DNA of 64,000 nucleotides, taken from NCBI GenBank assembly GCA_039805725.1, contig JBDLTT010000051.1, positions 9,329 to 73,328 on the forward strand, written 5' to 3'. The position numbers and the translations under genes were made by a program. Source of the stretch: Fluviibacter sp039805725. GTDB taxonomy: Bacteria > Pseudomonadota > Gammaproteobacteria > Burkholderiales > Rhodocyclaceae. The notes below the pieces were generated by a model. That model did no database searches and was not told the origin of the DNA. It saw nothing but the letters and a program-made list of their open reading frames with translations. Below are positions 8,429 to 18,137 of this stretch, one piece after another; position 1 is the stretch's first letter, and every line of letters starts with the position of its first letter.

Positions 8429-9727
8429 TCACGACATTCCTTGCGTAGAGAGCACAGGCAATTCATCCAGCGCCGTGGTGTAGCGTCGGGAGCGGCGTGA
8501 GCAACTCATATGCCAGGCGGCTTTGGCATCGACGCCCATACTGGCGATGCGCACCGTATCGCGTCCGTAGCGCTGGTTCACATGATCCATGAGTTTCATG
8601 ATCGGGCTGGGGGCCACGGATTCGGGATAGAGCCCGGTTAAACCGGGTTGCCGGATATCGGCACGACTGATGCCGCTGAGAATAACGCCTGCTTTCCTGT
8701 ATTTCAGGCCAGGCTGGTAGATCTTGTCGAGGCCAATCAATGCCTGTTCGATCAACAGACGGGTGTCGTCGGTAGGGCGAGGTAGGGCAAGCGTCATTTC
8801 GTCCGCACAAGGTTCGCCGTTGGCGGCCGGGTCTTTGGCGTGGACGTAAATCCGCATGATCGAGGCCAGCGAGCGATCTGCCCGCAATCGTTCGCCGGCG
8901 CGGGCGACGAACGTGGCCAGCGCTTCGCCGAGTTCGGGTTGGGTGGTTACGGGATTGCCGAAGGAGCGCGACGCAATGATTTGCTGGCGTGGCGCGGGGG
9001 CGGCCTGCAGCCCTAGCTGATCCTGGCCTCTGAGTTCTTCAACGGTTCTGAGTAGGGTGATCGAGTAGCGTTTGCGGATCCAGCTCACGGGCTTATCCAG
9101 CAGATCGCCCACGGTCAGCACATTGGCGGCTTCCAGGCTTTGTGTCGTTCGCCGGCCGATACCCCAGATCTCGCTGACCGGCTGCTCGCGCATCTCGGCC
9201 AGCCGCTCGGGTGACATGGGGCTGCTGAAGTTGGCGACACCGGGCGCACCGGGACGCTTGGCCAGCGACGCCGCCAGCTTGGCCAATGTTTTGGTGGATC
9301 CGATGCCCACGCTCACCGGCAGGCTCAGACACTGGAACAGATGCTGTTTCAGTTTGAAGGCCTGGATCAAGGCCTGGTCAGCCGATAATCCGCTCATGTC
9401 GACAAAGCATTCGTCGATGGAATAGATCTCCTGTTCGGGAAAACGTTCGGCGATAAGACGCATGGCGCGCCGGCTCATGTCGGCATACAGAACGTAATTG
9501 GATGATAGAACCGCACCATTGATGCGGGCCAGTTGCTTGCGAACCTGGAAGTAGGGCACCCCCATCGGGATGCCCGCCTGTTTGGCTTCGGCCGAGCGCG
9601 ACACGACACAACCATCGTTGTTGGAAAGTACGACCACGGGGCGGTTTCTCAGCGCCGGATTAAAGGCCTGTTCGCAACTGACATAGAAGTTGTTGCAGTC
9701 GATCAGCGCCAGACGTCGGACGGACAT
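8429..9727 (-). CDS. umuC: DNA polymerase V catalytic subunit UmuC
   Basis: Y-family translesion polymerase of 432 residues. It opens with LALIDCNNFYVSCEQ and has the second catalytic acidic pair in YSIDECFVDMSG. VSVGIGSTKTLAKLA and the helix-hairpin-helix region (WGIGRRTTQSLEAANV) match UmuC, and the C-terminal little-finger domain is present. It works with cleaved UmuD dimers to copy past lesions during the SOS response. It lies 12 bp downstream of umuD. The 3' end is 13 bp before the tRNA-Asn promoter. Confidence 0.95.
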   Translation of the reverse strand: MSVRRLALIDCNNFYVSCEQAFNPALRNRPVVVLSNNDGCVVSRSAEAKQAGIPMGVPYFQVRKQLARINGAVLSSNYVLYADMSRRAMRLIAERFPEQEIYSIDECFVDMSGLSADQALIQAFKLKQHLFQCLSLPVSVGIGSTKTLAKLAASLAKRPGAPGVANFSSPMSPERLAEMREQPVSEIWGIGRRTTQSLEAANVLTVGDLLDKPVSWIRKRYSITLLRTVEELRGQDQLGLQAAPAPRQQIIASRSFGNPVTTQPELGEALATFVARAGERLRADRSLASIMRIYVHAKDPAANGEPCADEMTLALPRPTDDTRLLIEQALIGLDKIYQPGLKYRKAGVILSGISRADIRQPGLTGLYPESVAPSPIMKLMDHVNQRYGRDTVRIASMGVDAKAAWHMSCSRRSRRYTTALDELPVLSTQGMS

Positions 9728-9739
9728 GATTCAGCCGTT

Positions 9740-10393
9740 TCAGCTTGCAGGCGCTTTGCGGGGTTTCTTGGCCACGATGGGTTTGGCTGCGCGTTTACGA
9801 CGACCGCTGGCGCGCAGGTCGTGGATGACCCGTACTACGACCCCCCAGATCCGGATCTCGTCACCCGGGGTAATGGGAATCGGCGGGTAATCCGGGTTGG
9901 CCGGCATCAGAAAATTGCCGGTGGTCTTCTGAACCAGGCGTTTGACGGTAAACGATCCGTTGAGATCCGCGACGACCACATCGTCATGGCGCGCTTCGAG
10001 CGAGCGGTCGATGATCATCAGATCGCCGTCCAGGATCCCCAGATCGATCATGCTGTCGCCTTCGGCCCAGGCGCAGAAGGTCGCGGCCGGATTCTCCAGC
10101 AGTTCGTTCAGGTTCAACCCCGGTTCGGCGTGATCATCGGCGGGGCTGGGGAAACCGGCACGCACCCCGGCGGCGAATACTGGTAGCACATGCGCGTCGG
10201 CATCTGCACGCACGGCGACTGGCGTCAGTGGTGCTTCGGCAAAGACCCGGCCATGCAGAAAGCTGCGTACGGCATCGATCTGGCTGAGTGGTATCCGGAC
10301 GGGTCTGGTCGCCTCGAGAAAGGTCGCTTTGCGGCCGGCGCCGGGACGCGCGCCCCCGTGTTGGGCGGGTCGGGTTTTGAGGGCTTTATTCAT
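9740..10393 (-). CDS. umuD: UmuD, DNA polymerase V accessory / LexA-type self-cleaving peptidase
   Basis: A 217-residue UmuD, longer than the roughly 140 of E. coli. The cleavage region VFAAGVRAGFPSPADD matches the UmuD site, so self-cleavage is expected between Ala79 and Gly80. Ser114 (GDSMIDLG) and Lys151 (FTVKRL) are 37 residues apart, as in E. coli UmuD (60/97). The extra N-terminus contains GGARPGAGRK, and the C-terminus has a basic Lys/Arg/Ala/Pro tail of about 20 residues. Both extensions are unusual and may bind DNA. I see no standard CTGT-N8-ACAG LexA box upstream, only the palindrome TAACGTTA (10411-10418). Confidence 0.93.
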   Translation of the reverse strand: MNKALKTRPAQHGGARPGAGRKATFLEATRPVRIPLSQIDAVRSFLHGRVFAEAPLTPVAVRADADAHVLPVFAAGVRAGFPSPADDHAEPGLNLNELLENPAATFCAWAEGDSMIDLGILDGDLMIIDRSLEARHDDVVVADLNGSFTVKRLVQKTTGNFLMPANPDYPPIPITPGDEIRIWGVVVRVIHDLRASGRRKRAAKPIVAKKPRKAPAS

Positions 10394-10472
10394 AGCCTAA
10401 CTTGAATATGTAACGTTAACGAGAATAATGCCCCTAGCGTGATTTGGCAAGCATTTTGCGCCCGGAAAACGC

Positions 10473-10478
10473 TAGAAT
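10473..10478 (+). promoter_or_regulatory. Candidate -10 element of the mdtABC-type operon
   Basis: TAGAAT lies six bases before the start codon at 10485, so transcription would begin at or very near the ATG (leaderless or nearly so). No good -35 hexamer is seen at the usual distance. Treat as tentative. Confidence 0.35.
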
Positions 10479-10484
10479 GGCACG

Positions 10485-11792
10485 ATGCGTTTTCTGAAAA
10501 AACATGGCTCCCGGATCCGCAATCGCCTGTCCGGCTGGCAGCAGCAATACACCCGGGCTCAGGCACGCTGGATCCAGCGACTCAAAACCACCAATTGGCG
10601 GCAAGTCGCACAGGAATTACCCGGCCGGACCCGCGCCAAGTGGGCTATTTTCAAGGCGAAGCAACGGCGCGAGCAGATTCGTATCGTGAGTATCGTTGTA
10701 GCGGTGCTGCTGGCGTTCTATGGCGTACTCTGGCTCTTCGATAGCGATAACAGCCCCTTTCAGAAAGGTCGCCCACCGACGCCCGTGGGGGTGATGTCGA
10801 TCAGTGAAGGCGTTTTTCCAGTGGTAGTCGATGGCCTGGGTACGGTGACATCGCGCCGGACGGTGACCATCCGGACACAGGTCGATGGTCGTCTGGATCA
10901 GGTGCTGTTCCAGGAGGGACAGCTGGTGAAAGAGGGCGATGTGCTGGCGATTGTCGATCCGCGCCCTTACGAAGCCAAGGTCATGGAGGCACAGGGTAAG
11001 CTGGAACAGGACAAGGCCTTGCTGCGTGATGCGCGTCTCATCCTCAAGCGCTACGAGATTCTCTTTAAACAGGACTCGATTGCCCGTCAGGATCTGGATA
11101 CCCAGACTGCCAAGGTTACCCAGTATGAAGGTCTGATCAATACGGATCAGGGTGTGCTCGACGCGGCCAAGGTACAACTCTCGTTTACCAAGATCGTCGC
11201 ACCGTTTGATGGACGTCTGGGTCTGCGTCTGGTGGATGCGGGCAATATCGTCAAGGCCGGCGAAAACAGTGGCATCGTGACGATCACCCAGATCCGTCCG
11301 ATTGACGTGCTGTTTACGATTCCCGCCGACAGGTTGCCGCCGATTCTCGCCCGTTTCAACGAGGGGAAAGAAATGACGGTGAGCGCCTATGACCGTAACT
11401 TCAAAACGGTGCTGGCCACGGGCGTACTCAAATCCATCGATAACCAGATTGACCCCAACACCGGCATGATCAAGCTGAAAGCCGAGTTCGTTAACGAAGA
11501 CAACAGCCTGTATCCGAACCAGTTCGTGAATGCCCAGCTGCTGATCGAAAACCGCGAGAATGCAGTTCTGGCGCCGGCCAATGCCATTCTGCGCGGCGCG
11601 CAGGGAACGTACGTCTACACGGTCGACGCCCAGAACACGGTGGCGGCCCGGACGGTGAAGCTGGGTGGCGTCAACGGCCAGGTGGCCGAAGTGCTGGAAG
11701 GCCTGACCGTGGGTGAAACGGTCGTTACCGACGGTTTTGACAAATTGCGCCCCGGCGCCAAAGTCGTTATCCCCAAAGCTGCTGGCCGATAA
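10485..11792 (+). CDS. mdtA: RND adaptor of MdtA/AcrA type with long cytoplasmic tail
   Basis: A 435-residue membrane-fusion protein for the downstream tandem RND pumps. One TM helix (about residues 66-85) is followed by the lipoyl halves (TIRTQVDGRLDQVLFQEGQ, LSFTKIVAPFDGRLGLRLVD) and the beta-barrel, ending at PGAKVVIPKA. The 65 residues before the TM helix are strongly basic and helix-prone, far longer than the usual few residues. A GTG inside the TM segment (codon 68) is the only obvious alternative start, and no strong ribosome-binding site precedes either. The gene runs divergently from umuDC, and the first pump gene follows after 19 bp. Confidence 0.9.
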   Translation: MRFLKKHGSRIRNRLSGWQQQYTRAQARWIQRLKTTNWRQVAQELPGRTRAKWAIFKAKQRREQIRIVSIVVAVLLAFYGVLWLFDSDNSPFQKGRPPTPVGVMSISEGVFPVVVDGLGTVTSRRTVTIRTQVDGRLDQVLFQEGQLVKEGDVLAIVDPRPYEAKVMEAQGKLEQDKALLRDARLILKRYEILFKQDSIARQDLDTQTAKVTQYEGLINTDQGVLDAAKVQLSFTKIVAPFDGRLGLRLVDAGNIVKAGENSGIVTITQIRPIDVLFTIPADRLPPILARFNEGKEMTVSAYDRNFKTVLATGVLKSIDNQIDPNTGMIKLKAEFVNEDNSLYPNQFVNAQLLIENRENAVLAPANAILRGAQGTYVYTVDAQNTVAARTVKLGGVNGQVAEVLEGLTVGETVVTDGFDKLRPGAKVVIPKAAGR

Positions 11793-11811
11793 GCGATAGG
11801 GCAGGGCACGG

Positions 11812-14800
11812 ATGAATCCCTCCCGTATTTTTACGCTGCGCCCGGTCGCCACCTCATTACTGATGGTGGCGATTCTGCTCGTGGGGCTATTAGCCTACCG
11901 GTTACTACCGGTATCGGCATTGCCCGAGGTCGATTACCCGACCATCCAGGTGACGACCTTTTATCCGGGTGCCAGCCCGGAAGTCATGACGGGCAGCGTG
12001 ACGGCACCGCTGGAACGTCAGTTTGGACAGATGCCGGGTTTGACCCAGATGACGTCCACGAGTTCGGGTGGTGCATCGACCATTGTGTTGCGTTTCAATC
12101 TGGATCTCGAACTCGATGTCGCCGAACAGCAGGTTCAGGCCGCCATCAATGCCGCGATGAATCTGCTGCCCAAAGATCTACCGGCGCCGCCGATCTATAG
12201 CAAAGTCAATCCGGCCGATGCACCGATCATGACGCTGGCCATCGTGTCGCCAACGATGCAGGTGACACAGTTGCACGACCTGGTCGAGACGCGACTGGCA
12301 CAGAAGATCTCTCAGGTTAGTGGCGTGGGTCTGGTCTCAATGAGTAGTGGCCGCCGTCCGGCGATCCGCATCAAGATCAATCCGACGGTCATCGCGGCGA
12401 TGAATCTCAGTTTGACCGATGTACAAACTGCGGTCATGAACACCAACGTGAACGACCCGAAGGGGAGTTTCGACGGCCAGTTGCGTTCATTCACGATTGA
12501 CGCCAACGATCAGCTGAAATCGGCTGAGGAATACCGCAACATGATTGTGACCTGGCGAAACACGGCACCAATCCGTCTGCGGCAGGTAGCCGATGTGTCC
12601 GAGGGTCCCGAAAATGCCTACCTGGCGGCCTGGGTGAACGAAAAACCGGCGGTCATCGTCAATATTCAACGCCAGCCGGGTGCGAATGTTATCGAAGTGG
12701 TTGATCGGATCCAGCAGCTGATGCCGCAACTGCAGGCCAGTCTGCCGGCGGCCGCCCGACTGGAGGTGCTGACCGATCGGACAACCACGATCCGCGCATC
12801 GGTGGCCGACGTGCAGCATGAGCTCTTCATGGCCGTTGTTCTGGTCGTGATGGTGATCTATCTCTTCCTGCGCAATGTGCCGGCCACGATTATTCCATCG
12901 GTCGCCGTGCCGCTATCGTTGATCGGCACGTTCGCCGTGATGTATCTGGCCGGGTTCTCGATCAACAATCTGACGTTGATGGCGCTGACCATCGCGACCG
13001 GTTTCGTTGTCGATGACGCGATTGTGATGATCGAGAACATCGCGCGCCACATCGAGAATGGCGCTTCTGCCATGCAGGCAGCCCTGGAAGGCGCTCGAGA
13101 GATCGGCTTCACGATCATCTCGCTGACGTTTTCACTGATCGCGGTTCTGATTCCGCTACTGTTCATGAGCGATGTGGTCGGCCGTCTGTTCCGCGAGTTT
13201 GCGATTACGCTGGCGGTGGCCATATTGATCTCGGCCTTCGTCTCGTTGACCCTGACGCCGATGATGTGTGCCCGTCTGCTGAAACCGGAAGACCATCAGC
13301 GCCGGCACGGTGCATTCATGCGCTGGGTAGAACGCGCTTTCGATCAACTGATCGCCCGTTACGATGTGGCCTTGCAGTGGGTGCTCGATCGCCAACGCCT
13401 GACGCTGCAGGTCGCCCTGGGTACGTTGGTACTGACCGTGATGCTGTATCTGGTCATTCCAAAAGGTTTTTTTCCGATTGAAGACACAGGGATCATTCAG
13501 GGCATCACCGAAGCCGATCAATCCGTGTCATTTAGTGCCATGTCCGAGCGGCAGCAAGCGGTTGCCAGGGCGATCCTCGAAGACCCCAACGTGGCCAGCC
13601 TCTCGTCCTTCATCGGGGTTGATGGCGTGAATCCGACGCTGAATACCGGCCGTATCCAGATCAATCTGAAACCGCTGGCAGAGCGCTCGGATCGGGTAGG
13701 GGCGGTCATTCGGAACCTCCAGCAACGGGTTGCCGATATTCCGGGCATTCAGCTCTACATGCAACCGATCCAGGACTTGACGATCGAAGACCGGGTCAGC
13801 AAAACACGTTTCCAGTTCAGCATCGAAGGCCCGGATGAACAGGAGCTGGTTCGCGTCACGAACGACCTGGTTGACCAGTTGCGCACATCACGCAAACTGG
13901 CCGATGTCGCCTCCGATTTACAGAATCAGGGCTTGCAGGCTTTTATCGAGATCGATCGGGATACGGCTGGCCGACTTGGCGTGACGATCGATGCGATCGA
14001 TAACGCCCTCTATAGCGCCTATGGACAGCGGCTGATTTCGACCATCTATACGCAATCGAACCAGTACCGCGTGGTGCTCGACGTGGCATCCGATTTCAGT
14101 TTGTCTCCGCAAGCCCTCAACCTGTTGTATGTTCCTTCAACCAGCGGCCGACAGATTCCCATGTCGGTGCTCGCCAAAGTGACCGAGTCGACGACCTTTC
14201 TGGCGATCAACCATTTGAACCAGTTTCCTTCAGCCACCATCTCCTTCAATCTGGCGCCGGGTGTGTCGCTGGGCGATGCGGTAGACGTGGTGCGCGAGGC
14301 ACAAAAGACAATTCATATCCCTCCCAGCATCCGCACGCACTTCCAGGGGGCGGCACAGGCTTTCGAGTCGTCGCTAACCAATACCGTGTTACTGATCTTG
14401 GCCGCCATCATCACGATGTACATCGTGCTGGGTGTGCTTTATGAGAGCTTCATTCATCCGGTCACGATTCTATCGACGCTGCCGTCGGCGGGGGTCGGGG
14501 CCTTGCTGGCCTTGCTCATCAGTGGCAACGATCTGGGCATCATCGGCATCATCGGCATCATTCTGCTGATTGGCATCGTGAAGAAGAACGCGATCATGAT
14601 GATCGACTTTGCGCTCGAGGCCGAGCGGAGCGAGGGCAAATCAGCACGCGAAGCAATCTACCAGGCCTGTTTGCTGCGCTTCCGTCCGATTCTGATGACG
14701 ACGATGGCGGCGTTGTTCGGTGCCGTACCGCTCATGATCAGCAACGGGATTGGCAGCGAGTTGCGACAGCCCTTGGGGATCGCGATGGTCGGTGGTCTGA

Positions 14801-14934
14801 TGGTGAGCCAGGTGCTCACCCTGTTTACCACGCCCGTGATTTACCTGTACTTCGATCGACTGGCGGCCAGGGTTAAACACCGGACCGGCTGGAACCTGAA
14901 TGCACCGCCGGACCGAGGCGGGCTGGATTCGTGA
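11812..14934 (+). CDS. mdtB: RND multidrug efflux pump subunit, MdtB type
   Basis: A 1040-residue HAE-type RND transporter, first of two in tandem. It begins MNPSRIFTLRPVATSLLM. TM4 carries the proton-relay pair in TGFVVDDAIVMIEN, and the second half ends with the expected TM10-12 motifs (GIVKKNAIMMIDFALEAE, LRFRPILMTTMAALFGA). In E. coli MdtB and MdtC form a B2C trimer exporting bile salts, novobiocin and other compounds; the same heteromeric arrangement is likely here. The stop overlaps the next gene by four bases (GTGA). Confidence 0.93.
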   Translation: MNPSRIFTLRPVATSLLMVAILLVGLLAYRLLPVSALPEVDYPTIQVTTFYPGASPEVMTGSVTAPLERQFGQMPGLTQMTSTSSGGASTIVLRFNLDLELDVAEQQVQAAINAAMNLLPKDLPAPPIYSKVNPADAPIMTLAIVSPTMQVTQLHDLVETRLAQKISQVSGVGLVSMSSGRRPAIRIKINPTVIAAMNLSLTDVQTAVMNTNVNDPKGSFDGQLRSFTIDANDQLKSAEEYRNMIVTWRNTAPIRLRQVADVSEGPENAYLAAWVNEKPAVIVNIQRQPGANVIEVVDRIQQLMPQLQASLPAAARLEVLTDRTTTIRASVADVQHELFMAVVLVVMVIYLFLRNVPATIIPSVAVPLSLIGTFAVMYLAGFSINNLTLMALTIATGFVVDDAIVMIENIARHIENGASAMQAALEGAREIGFTIISLTFSLIAVLIPLLFMSDVVGRLFREFAITLAVAILISAFVSLTLTPMMCARLLKPEDHQRRHGAFMRWVERAFDQLIARYDVALQWVLDRQRLTLQVALGTLVLTVMLYLVIPKGFFPIEDTGIIQGITEADQSVSFSAMSERQQAVARAILEDPNVASLSSFIGVDGVNPTLNTGRIQINLKPLAERSDRVGAVIRNLQQRVADIPGIQLYMQPIQDLTIEDRVSKTRFQFSIEGPDEQELVRVTNDLVDQLRTSRKLADVASDLQNQGLQAFIEIDRDTAGRLGVTIDAIDNALYSAYGQRLISTIYTQSNQYRVVLDVASDFSLSPQALNLLYVPSTSGRQIPMSVLAKVTESTTFLAINHLNQFPSATISFNLAPGVSLGDAVDVVREAQKTIHIPPSIRTHFQGAAQAFESSLTNTVLLILAAIITMYIVLGVLYESFIHPVTILSTLPSAGVGALLALLISGNDLGIIGIIGIILLIGIVKKNAIMMIDFALEAERSEGKSAREAIYQACLLRFRPILMTTMAALFGAVPLMISNGIGSELRQPLGIAMVGGLMVSQVLTLFTTPVIYLYFDRLAARVKHRTGWNLNAPPDRGGLDS

Positions 14935-17900
14935 ATCTCGCGCGCCTGTTTGTCCACCGGCCGATTGCCACGACCCTACTGCTCGTCGCAATCACGCTAT
15001 CGGGCGCACTGGCCTTTTTTCAGCTGCCGGTCTCGCCACTGCCGCAGGTCGATTTTCCGACCATTTCGGTCAACGCCCGATTGCCCGGTGCCAGCCCGGA
15101 AACCATGGCTGCCACCGTGGCCACACCGCTGGAACGATCGCTGACACGCATTGCCGGCATCACCGAAATGACGTCGGTTAGTAACCTGGGCTCGACCAAC
15201 ATCACGCTGCAGTTTGATCTCGATCGCAATATTGATGGCGCCGCTCGCGACGTGCAGGCCGCCATTGCTGCATCCCGTGCCCTGTTACCCACGGGGCTGC
15301 CGTCCAATCCGACCTACCGCAAGGTCAACCCGGGCGATTCCCCGATCATGGTGCTGGCCATGACCTCATCGACCATGAAGCTGGATCAGATCTACGATGT
15401 GGCCGACACCATTCTGGCCCAGCATCTCGCTCAGGTGAAGGGCATTGGTCAGGTCGTGGTCGGTGGCAGCTCGGCGCCGGCCGTTCGGATTTCGGTCAAT
15501 CCGACCATGTTGTCATCGCTTAAAATCAGTGACGAAGTTGTGCGTAACGCCATCGCCAGGGCTAATCCCTATTTGCCCAAGGGCGCGCTGGAAAATAATC
15601 ACCGGCGATGGCAGATCCGGGCCAATGACCAGAGCCGGACGGCAGCGGACTACAAACCGGTAATCGTGACCTGGCAAAATAACGCCCCGGTGCGCCTGGA
15701 AGATATCGCCACCGTCACCGACTCGGTGCAGGATTTACGCAATATCGGGTTGACCATGGGTAAGCCGTCCGTCATCCTGATTCTCTATCGCCAAGCCGGT
15801 GCGAATATCATCGACACCATCAACCGGGTCAAGGCCGCGCTGCCGCAGCTTGAAGCAGTCATTCCATCGGCAATCGATCTGGTTTCGGCCATGGATCGGT
15901 CGCCGACCATCCTTGCCGCCCTCAAGGAAGTGGAGCGGTCGCTATTGCTGTCTGTCGCGCTGGTTGTCCTGGTCGTGTATCTCTTCCTGAAGGATGCCAA
16001 AGCCACCTTGATTCCGGGCCTGGTGGTGCCCATCTCGCTCATCGGCACTTTCGGGGCCATGTATTTGCTGGATTACAGCCTGGATAGTTTCAGCATGATG
16101 GCCTTGACCATTGCTACCGGCTTTGTGGTGGATGACGCGATTGTCGTCCTGGAAAACATCTCCCGCTACCGTGAGTCCGGAATGCCGCTGCGCCAGGCCG
16201 TGCTGAAAGGCGCGGGGGAGGTGAGCTTTACGGTCGTCTCGATTTCACTATCGCTGATTGCGGTGTTTCTGCCCATCCTGCTGATGGGCGGTATCGTTGG
16301 CCGTTTATTTCGCGAATTTGCCGTCACGATGTCAGTCTCGATCCTGATCTCGATGGTGATATCTCTAACGGCCACCCCGATGATGTGCGACATCCTGCTC
16401 AAGGATCACGCCCATCCGGCGGGACAGAGGTCGCCATGGCACCATCGTCTCCGGGCACGTGCCGAGAATCTGACAACGTGGCTGCGCCGGATGCTGTTCT
16501 GGCTGATGGATCTCCTTCGGGCCATCGGACGTGGCGTTGCCCGTTTCAAGCGCTTTGCCCAGAAACTATTTGACCGGGCTTATCAAGGCTACGCGTTGTC
16601 GATTGGATGGGCACTGGATCACAAGCGCGTGACTTTTGCGGTATTGCTGGTGACAATCTGCATCAATATATATCTCTATAAGATTGTTCCCAAAGGGTTT
16701 TTTCCGCAGCAAGACAATGGCCGGATCATTGGTTTCATTCAGGCAGACCAATCGATTTCCTTTACGGCAATGAAGGACAAGCTGGAAACCTTTATCAATA
16801 TCATCAAGGATGATCCCTCGATCCAGTACGTTTCCGGGTTTACGGGGAGTTCGCAGCGCAACTCGGGCATTGTGTTCATGTCGCTCAAGCCCTTGAGCGA
16901 ACGTCAGGCATCCGCCGATCAGATCGTGGCACGTTTACGCCCCAAACTGGGCAGCGTGGCGGGTGCCAACCTGTTCCTGGTGCCTATCCAGGATGTGCGC
17001 ATTGGTGGACGCCCCAGCAACGCCCAGTTCCAGTACACCTTGCAGAGTGATGACCTGGAACTCTTGAGAGCGTGGGAACCCAAAATCCGGGCCGAGATGA
17101 TGAAATCGCCCATGCTGGTTGACGTCAATACAGACCAGCAGGATAAGGGCTTGCAGATGACGCTGAACATCAACCGCGACCGGGCATTCCAGCTGGGTGT
17201 AACCCCGCGAATGATCGATGCCGCGCTTAATAACTACTTCGGGCAACGTCAGGTCTCGACGATTTATCGTCCGATGAACCAGTATCGGGTTGTGCTGGAT
17301 GCCGAAACACCCTTTACCGAATCACCAGAGAGTCTGCGCCGAATCTTTGTCACGACCGCCACCGGCAAACAGATTCCGTTCGCCGAGTTCGCTACCATCG
17401 AACCCACCCGGACGCCCTTACAGGTGAATCATGAGGGGGCCTTTGTTGCGTCCACCATCTCGTTCAATTTGCCCCTCGGCGCCTCGATGTCTGATGCGGC
17501 GGCAGCCGTCGCTGACGTCAATCAGCGACTAGGTGTACCGACGTCGATCCGCGGCAAATTTGCCGGAAATGCCAAAGCCTTCCAGGAGTCGTTGAAAACG
17601 CAGCCGCTGCTCATCCTGGCAGCCATCATTGCGGTCTATATCGTTCTGGGCATACTCTATGAAAGTCTGATTCATCCGCTGACCATCCTGTCGACGCTAC
17701 CATCGGCGGGAGTCGGGGCACTGCTGGCGCTCCTGGCCACCGGCGTCGAGTTCAGCGTGATTGCGCTCATCGGCGTGGTGCTGCTGATTGGCATCGTAAA
17801 AAAGAACGCCATCATGATGGTCGATTTTGCCATTACCGCCCAGCGCGCTGGCGCTTCGGCCAGAGACGCGATTCATCAGGCCTGTCTGCTACGCTTCCGT

Positions 17901-18137
17901 CCGATTCTGATGACCACCATGGCCGCGCTGTTCGGCGCCATTCCGCTGGCGGTGGGGCACGGGGAGGGCGCCGAGTTGCGTCAGCCACTGGGTATCGCCA
18001 TCGTTGGCGGTCTGATTCTGAGCCAGCTGCTCACGCTTTACACCACCCCGGTGGTGTATCTACTGCTGGATCGTTTTGCCCGTAAGCCCCGCGTCAATTT
18101 GATACAGGTAATGAACAATGGTAAGTTGACCACATGA
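14931..18137 (+). CDS. mdtC: RND multidrug efflux pump subunit, MdtC type, with a loop insertion
   Basis: A 1068-residue RND pump starting at a GTG inside the mdtB stop (GTGA), which argues for coupled translation and 1:1 or 2:1 assembly with MdtB. TM4 has TGFVVDDAIVVLEN, and the C-terminal half has GIVKKNAIMMVDFAITAQ. Compared with MdtB, the cytoplasmic loop between the two halves (about residues 490-545) holds an insertion of some 35 residues, rich in Arg, Trp, Leu and Phe and apparently amphipathic. The gene ends with an ATGA overlap into the outer-membrane factor. Confidence 0.93.
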   Translation: MNLARLFVHRPIATTLLLVAITLSGALAFFQLPVSPLPQVDFPTISVNARLPGASPETMAATVATPLERSLTRIAGITEMTSVSNLGSTNITLQFDLDRNIDGAARDVQAAIAASRALLPTGLPSNPTYRKVNPGDSPIMVLAMTSSTMKLDQIYDVADTILAQHLAQVKGIGQVVVGGSSAPAVRISVNPTMLSSLKISDEVVRNAIARANPYLPKGALENNHRRWQIRANDQSRTAADYKPVIVTWQNNAPVRLEDIATVTDSVQDLRNIGLTMGKPSVILILYRQAGANIIDTINRVKAALPQLEAVIPSAIDLVSAMDRSPTILAALKEVERSLLLSVALVVLVVYLFLKDAKATLIPGLVVPISLIGTFGAMYLLDYSLDSFSMMALTIATGFVVDDAIVVLENISRYRESGMPLRQAVLKGAGEVSFTVVSISLSLIAVFLPILLMGGIVGRLFREFAVTMSVSILISMVISLTATPMMCDILLKDHAHPAGQRSPWHHRLRARAENLTTWLRRMLFWLMDLLRAIGRGVARFKRFAQKLFDRAYQGYALSIGWALDHKRVTFAVLLVTICINIYLYKIVPKGFFPQQDNGRIIGFIQADQSISFTAMKDKLETFINIIKDDPSIQYVSGFTGSSQRNSGIVFMSLKPLSERQASADQIVARLRPKLGSVAGANLFLVPIQDVRIGGRPSNAQFQYTLQSDDLELLRAWEPKIRAEMMKSPMLVDVNTDQQDKGLQMTLNINRDRAFQLGVTPRMIDAALNNYFGQRQVSTIYRPMNQYRVVLDAETPFTESPESLRRIFVTTATGKQIPFAEFATIEPTRTPLQVNHEGAFVASTISFNLPLGASMSDAAAAVADVNQRLGVPTSIRGKFAGNAKAFQESLKTQPLLILAAIIAVYIVLGILYESLIHPLTILSTLPSAGVGALLALLATGVEFSVIALIGVVLLIGIVKKNAIMMVDFAITAQRAGASARDAIHQACLLRFRPILMTTMAALFGAIPLAVGHGEGAELRQPLGIAIVGGLILSQLLTLYTTPVVYLLLDRFARKPRVNLIQVMNNGKLTT

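Noticed and set aside
10617..11852. A 411-codon open frame on the minus strand
   Set aside because: It is antisense to the MdtA-type adaptor gene and has only His/Asp/Arg-rich low-information sequence.
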